In this document: positions 5,787 to 8,665 of the stretch, in pieces
Numbering within the stretch: the stretch's first letter is position 1
Layout of the letters: each line of letters opens with the position of its first letter
Assembly (NCBI GenBank): GCA_035527275.1
Contig: DATLBA010000034.1
Location: 1 to 8,665, forward strand
Source: DATLBA01 sp035527275
GTDB taxonomy: Bacteria > Planctomycetota > Phycisphaerae > FEN-1346
Reading direction: 5' to 3'
DNA: 8,665 nucleotides
Made by a program: the position numbers and the translations under genes
Notes under the pieces: generated by a model
Database searches by the model: none
What the model was told of the DNA's origin: nothing
The model's input: the letters and a program-made list of their open reading frames with translations, nothing else

Positions 5787-6827
5787 ATGACGAAACGCGC
5801 GGCAATCATCGGCGATGGCGCCATGGGGACGCTCGCCGCGATGCTTTTCGCCGAGACGGGGCTTCAGCCCCGGATGTGGTCGGCGTTCCCCGAGCATGCC
5901 GAGGCGATGCGCCGCGACGGCGAAAATAAGCGGTTCCTGCCGGGCTTTCGGCTCCCCAGGAATCTCCTCGTCTCGACCGACGCCGCCGAGGTGTGCGACG
6001 GCGCGGACCTGATCGTCATCGCCGTCCCGACGAAGTATCTGCGAGCGGTGCTCAAGCGGATCAAGGCCGACCTGCCCGCCGAACCCGTTTACATCTCGGT
6101 CGTCAAGGGAATCGAGCGCGAGACACTCCTTCGGCCAAGCGAGGTCGTCGGCGAGGTCGCAGGCCCGAAGCGCCTGGCGGTCCTTTCGGGGCCTTGCCTG
6201 TCGCGCGAGGTGGCCAACTGTCTGCCAGCCACGGTGGTCGTGGCGTCGGCGGACCCGGAAACTGCCGAGGCGGCGCGGCAAGCGTTCGCGACGCCCTGGT
6301 TCCGCGTGTACACGAACGACGATATTCCGGGCGTGGAGTTGGGAGGAGCGCTGAAGAACGTCATCGCCATCGCCGCCGGCATCTGCGACGGACTGGAACT
6401 CGGCTCGAACGCCAAGGCGGCCCTGGTGACGCGGGGCCTGGTGGAAATCACGCGCCTGGGCGCCGCCATGGGCGCCCGGGCCGAGACCTTCGCGGGGCTG
6501 GCCGGCCTCGGCGACCTCGTGACCACCTGCACCTCGACGCTCAGCCGCAACCATCATGTCGGCTGCGAAATCGGGCGCGGACGCGCGCTCGCCGACGTCC
6601 TCGACGAGATGGGCCGCGTCCAGGCCGAAGGCGTCGAGACGACCCGCAGCGCCGTCGCCCTGGCCGAGCGGCACGGCGTCGAGATGCCGATTACGCAGGA
6701 GGTGCACCACGTCCTCTTTGACGGCAAGCCGGCGCCCGACGCCCTGGCGGACCTGATGAGCCGGCGGCCGAAACCTGAGCGGTCGCCCCTATCCGTTTCC
6801 GGGGAACCTCGCTCCGGGGAGGTGTAG
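5787..6827 (+). CDS. gpsA: Glycerol-3-phosphate dehydrogenase [NAD(P)+]
   Basis: A 346-residue cytoplasmic enzyme that reduces dihydroxyacetone phosphate to sn-glycerol 3-phosphate for phospholipid synthesis. The N-terminal Rossmann fold has GDGAMG (9-14). The family usually has Trp before the last Gly, here Met13. Other family blocks: LPGFRLP (51-57), SVVKGIE with Lys107, SGPCLSREVA (134-143, commonly SGPSFAxEVA), ELGGALKN with the catalytic Lys190, and GLGDLVTTCTSTLSRN (240-255). The last 20 residues are a polar tail beyond the usual end. ATG 5787 has AGAGG 5 nt upstream. The gene sits 12 nt after cofH and 2 nt before the SHOCT-like gene. No plsY or other phospholipid gene is adjacent. Substitutions in the cofactor and substrate loops are mild and do not suggest loss of function. 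Confidence 0.94.
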   Translation: MTKRAAIIGDGAMGTLAAMLFAETGLQPRMWSAFPEHAEAMRRDGENKRFLPGFRLPRNLLVSTDAAEVCDGADLIVIAVPTKYLRAVLKRIKADLPAEPVYISVVKGIERETLLRPSEVVGEVAGPKRLAVLSGPCLSREVANCLPATVVVASADPETAEAARQAFATPWFRVYTNDDIPGVELGGALKNVIAIAAGICDGLELGSNAKAALVTRGLVEITRLGAAMGARAETFAGLAGLGDLVTTCTSTLSRNHHVGCEIGRGRALADVLDEMGRVQAEGVETTRSAVALAERHGVEMPITQEVHHVLFDGKPAPDALADLMSRRPKPERSPLSVSGEPRSGEV

Positions 6828-6829
6828 GG

Positions 6830-7237
6830 ATGCTCGTGGCGGAGCAGGTCCCGTCCGCTTTGAAAGTCACACCGATGTGGGGCTCGTATCCCAAGGATTT
6901 GATGCTGCTTGTGTACGGTGGCGTCCTGCTCGTCCTGCTCGTGTTCGTGGTCCTGGCTCTGGTGCGTTACTGGTCGTATCGGTTGCGGCACCCGCGCAAA
7001 GCCACGCGCGGTCTGGACCTCGAGGGGCTCCGGCGCCAGCGAGATGCCGGCGCAATCACCCAGGAGGAATACGAAGCCGTCCGCGCTCAAATCGTCGCTG
7101 CTGGTGCGGCGGAGCACCGGCGCGTAAGCCGGGCAGATGCAACCGAGGCTGGAGACGAGGTGCCCCGAGACCCGATAAACCACACAGAGGGCCGGGAGGG
7201 GTCGCCGGAAGGGAGAAAGCCGGATGGCCAAGAGTAA
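6830..7237 (+). CDS. Small membrane protein with SHOCT-like C-terminal motif
   Basis: A 135-residue protein with one strong membrane helix (about 24-46), a basic juxtamembrane segment (RYWSYRLRHPRK, about 46-57), then LDLEGLRRQRDAGAITQEEYEAVRAQIV with the pattern of a SHOCT domain (63-90): a leucine helix, G-x-IT turn and EEYE helix. A polar, probably disordered tail of about 45 residues follows. SHOCT motifs occur at the ends of many unrelated bacterial proteins and are thought to mediate oligomerisation. The function here is unknown. ATG 6830 is preceded by GGGGAGG 7 nt upstream, lies 2 nt after the gpsA stop, and the 3' end overlaps clpX by 14 nt, so it is probably translated together with clpX. 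Nothing in it looks enzymatic. Confidence 0.85.
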   Translation: MLVAEQVPSALKVTPMWGSYPKDLMLLVYGGVLLVLLVFVVLALVRYWSYRLRHPRKATRGLDLEGLRRQRDAGAITQEEYEAVRAQIVAAGAAEHRRVSRADATEAGDEVPRDPINHTEGREGSPEGRKPDGQE

Positions 7238-8495
7238 CGGCGGGCCCAAGGGGCCGCGCCACAATCCGACGTGTAGTTTCTGCGGCAAGAGCGCCCGGGA
7301 CACCGGGCCGCTGGTCGAGGGCCGCGGCGGGACATACATCTGTGCCGAGTGTGTCCAGTTGTGCCACTCCGTCGTCCAGCACGAGCACCGCCAGGCCGGC
7401 ATGCGCCGAGCGACCCTCGGTCGCACGCCTGCGCCGCGCGAAATCAAAGATTTCCTCGACCTCTACGTCATCGCCCAGGAACGGGCCAAAAAGAGCGTCT
7501 CCGTCGCCGTCCACAACCACTACAAGCGCCTGAGCCTCGGTGAGACCGGAGACGAAGAGGTCGAACTGGAGAAGTCGAACCTGCTGCTCATCGGCCCGAC
7601 GGGCTGCGGCAAGACGCTCATCGCCCGGAGCCTCGCCCACGTCCTGAACGTCCCGTTCGCCATCGGCGACGCGACGACCCTCACCGAAGCGGGCTACGTC
7701 GGCGAGGACGTTGAGAATCTCCTCCTGAAACTCCTCCAGGCGGCGGACTACGACCTTAAGGCTGCTGAGCAGGGCATCCTCTACATCGACGAGATCGACA
7801 AAATCGGCCGCACCAGCCAGAATGTCTCCATCACCCGCGACGTCTCCGGCGAAGGTGTCCAGCAGGCCCTCTTAAAGATGCTCGAGGGCACGCTGGCCAA
7901 CGTCCCGCCCCAGGGTGGACGCAAGCATCCCGAGCAGCAATACATCCAGATCGACACCACCAACATCCTCTTCATCTGCGGCGGAACGTTCGTGGGGCTC
8001 GAAGACATCATCGGAAAACGGCTGGGAAAACGCACCATCGGCTTCGGACAACGGGCCGATACCGGGACCGAAATGGAACTGGCCGAACTGCTGCCCCGGG
8101 TCACCAGCGACGACATCCTCCAGTTCGGCCTGATCCCCGAGCTGGTCGGCCGCCTGCCGGTCATCTCGCCGCTCACTCCGCTGGACGTCGAGGCCTTGAT
8201 TCGGGTCCTCTGCGAGCCCAAGAACGCCCTGATCAAGCAGTACCAGGAACTGTTCGCCATGGAGGAGGCCGAGTTGGAGTTCACCGACGAGGCCCTCCGG
8301 GCGATCGCCGAACGGGCCCACGAGAAGGACACCGGCGCCCGGGGGCTCCGCTCGATCATCGAGGACGTGATGCTCGAGATCCTCTTCGAGCTGCCCGACC
8401 AACCGACCGGATCGACCTACCTGATCACCGACGACGTGGTCTACGGCCGCCAACGCCTGTCCCCCTTGCCGGAACCGAAGCACAAGAGCGCGTGA
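7224..8495 (+). CDS. clpX: ATP-dependent Clp protease ATP-binding subunit ClpX
   Basis: A 423-residue AAA+ unfoldase that delivers substrates to ClpP. The N-terminal zinc domain has Cys17-x2-Cys20 and Cys40-x2-Cys43. The AAA+ core has Walker A GPTGCGKT (124-131), pore loop GYVG (157-160), Walker B ILYIDEIDK (185-193), RKH pore loop (233-235), the ClpP-docking IGFG loop (272-275), the Arg finger in PELVGRLPV (Arg310) and sensor 2 GARGLR (371-376). All key residues are intact and the length is normal, so it should be a functional ClpP partner. ATG 7224 lies inside the 3' end of the SHOCT-like gene (14-nt overlap) with a GGAAGGGAG ribosome site upstream. Unlike the common arrangement, no clpP precedes it in this window. 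A DUF2442 gene starts 17 nt downstream. Confidence 0.98.
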   Translation: MAKSNGGPKGPRHNPTCSFCGKSARDTGPLVEGRGGTYICAECVQLCHSVVQHEHRQAGMRRATLGRTPAPREIKDFLDLYVIAQERAKKSVSVAVHNHYKRLSLGETGDEEVELEKSNLLLIGPTGCGKTLIARSLAHVLNVPFAIGDATTLTEAGYVGEDVENLLLKLLQAADYDLKAAEQGILYIDEIDKIGRTSQNVSITRDVSGEGVQQALLKMLEGTLANVPPQGGRKHPEQQYIQIDTTNILFICGGTFVGLEDIIGKRLGKRTIGFGQRADTGTEMELAELLPRVTSDDILQFGLIPELVGRLPVISPLTPLDVEALIRVLCEPKNALIKQYQELFAMEEAELEFTDEALRAIAERAHEKDTGARGLRSIIEDVMLEILFELPDQPTGSTYLITDDVVYGRQRLSPLPEPKHKSA

Positions 8496-8512
8496 GGGGA
8501 GGGGCATCTGGA

Positions 8513-8665
8513 ATGGCTGGTTGCGAAATCAAGCCCGGTGAACGCGTCAAGGACGTCCACTTCGCGGAGGACACGTTCAGCGTCGATCTCCTGGATGGCC
8601 GCACGATCACGGTGCCGTATGCTTGGTATCCGCGCATGCTGCACGCGACGCCTGAACAGCGAGCG
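8513..8665 (+). CDS. DUF2442 family protein, 3' end beyond window
   Basis: The first 51 codons of a gene cut by the window edge. The visible part has the DUF2442 pattern: VKDVHFAEDTFSVDLLDGRTITVPYAWYPRMLHATPEQRA, that is a short beta segment, a D-GR-I-VP turn, a W-PR motif and ATPEQR. Family members are about 80-100 residues and frequently pair with a DUF4160 protein as putative antitoxin and toxin. No DUF4160 gene lies upstream here, since clpX does. GGGGAGGGG (8496-8504) is a strong ribosome site about 8 nt before ATG 8513, and the gap to clpX is 17 nt, so it probably belongs to the same transcript. Any toxin-antitoxin role is inference. Confidence 0.8.
   Translation, partial: MAGCEIKPGERVKDVHFAEDTFSVDLLDGRTITVPYAWYPRMLHATPEQRA

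Noticed and set aside
5154..6710. A 518-codon minus-strand open frame opposite cofH and gpsA
   Set aside because: It spans two well-conserved plus-strand genes and their junction, and its translation has no recognisable motif. It is a GC shadow.

Overview
This is a high-GC bacterial chromosomal window, densely coding, with ten protein genes in three blocks. I infer a Planctomycetota-like or related environmental bacterium. The grounds are the base composition, an N-terminal zinc ribbon fused to two membrane helices, an ECF sigma/zinc anti-sigma/secreted-protein set, and the general protein style. No rRNA or marker gene fixes the taxonomy, so this is a weak inference. I see no tRNA, rRNA, CRISPR array, insertion sequence or phage gene.

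Block 1 (1-3336, + strand) holds a Mg2+ transporter/channel of the MgtE family with its own sigma70-like promoter, followed by a compact three-gene module. That module is an ECF sigma factor, a membrane-anchored zinc-finger anti-sigma factor whose ATG lies 7 nt after the sigma stop, and a small secreted protein of unknown function. The secreted protein's start codon overlaps the anti-sigma gene by 23 nt. This arrangement suggests an envelope-stress or surface-sensing regulon in which the third protein could be an output or co-sensor.

Block 2 (3349-4304, - strand) holds two separate genes: a PilZ-domain protein with intact c-di-GMP-binding motifs, and a zinc-ribbon/two-TM membrane protein with a recognisable promoter of its own. 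The last + gene of block 1 and the zinc-ribbon gene converge with only 12 nt between their stop codons.

A 369-nt divergent intergenic region (4305-4673) follows. It contains three consecutive hairpins, a near-consensus promoter facing right, and a roughly 100-nt leader with two mutually exclusive stems.

Block 3 (4674 to the end, + strand) reads as one transcription unit: a CofH-family radical SAM enzyme (deazaflavin F0/F420 synthesis), GpsA (glycerol-3-phosphate dehydrogenase), a small membrane protein with a SHOCT-like tail, ClpX, and the start of a DUF2442 gene cut off by the window edge. Gaps are 12 nt, 2 nt, a 14-nt overlap, and 17 nt. The genes come from unrelated pathways (cofactor, phospholipid, proteolysis), so the grouping is the main oddity. 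I did not find a clearly novel defence or mobile system. The best leads are the uncharacterised secreted protein of the sigma module, the orphan cofH with its structured leader, the SHOCT-clpX coupling and the intergenic hairpin cluster.
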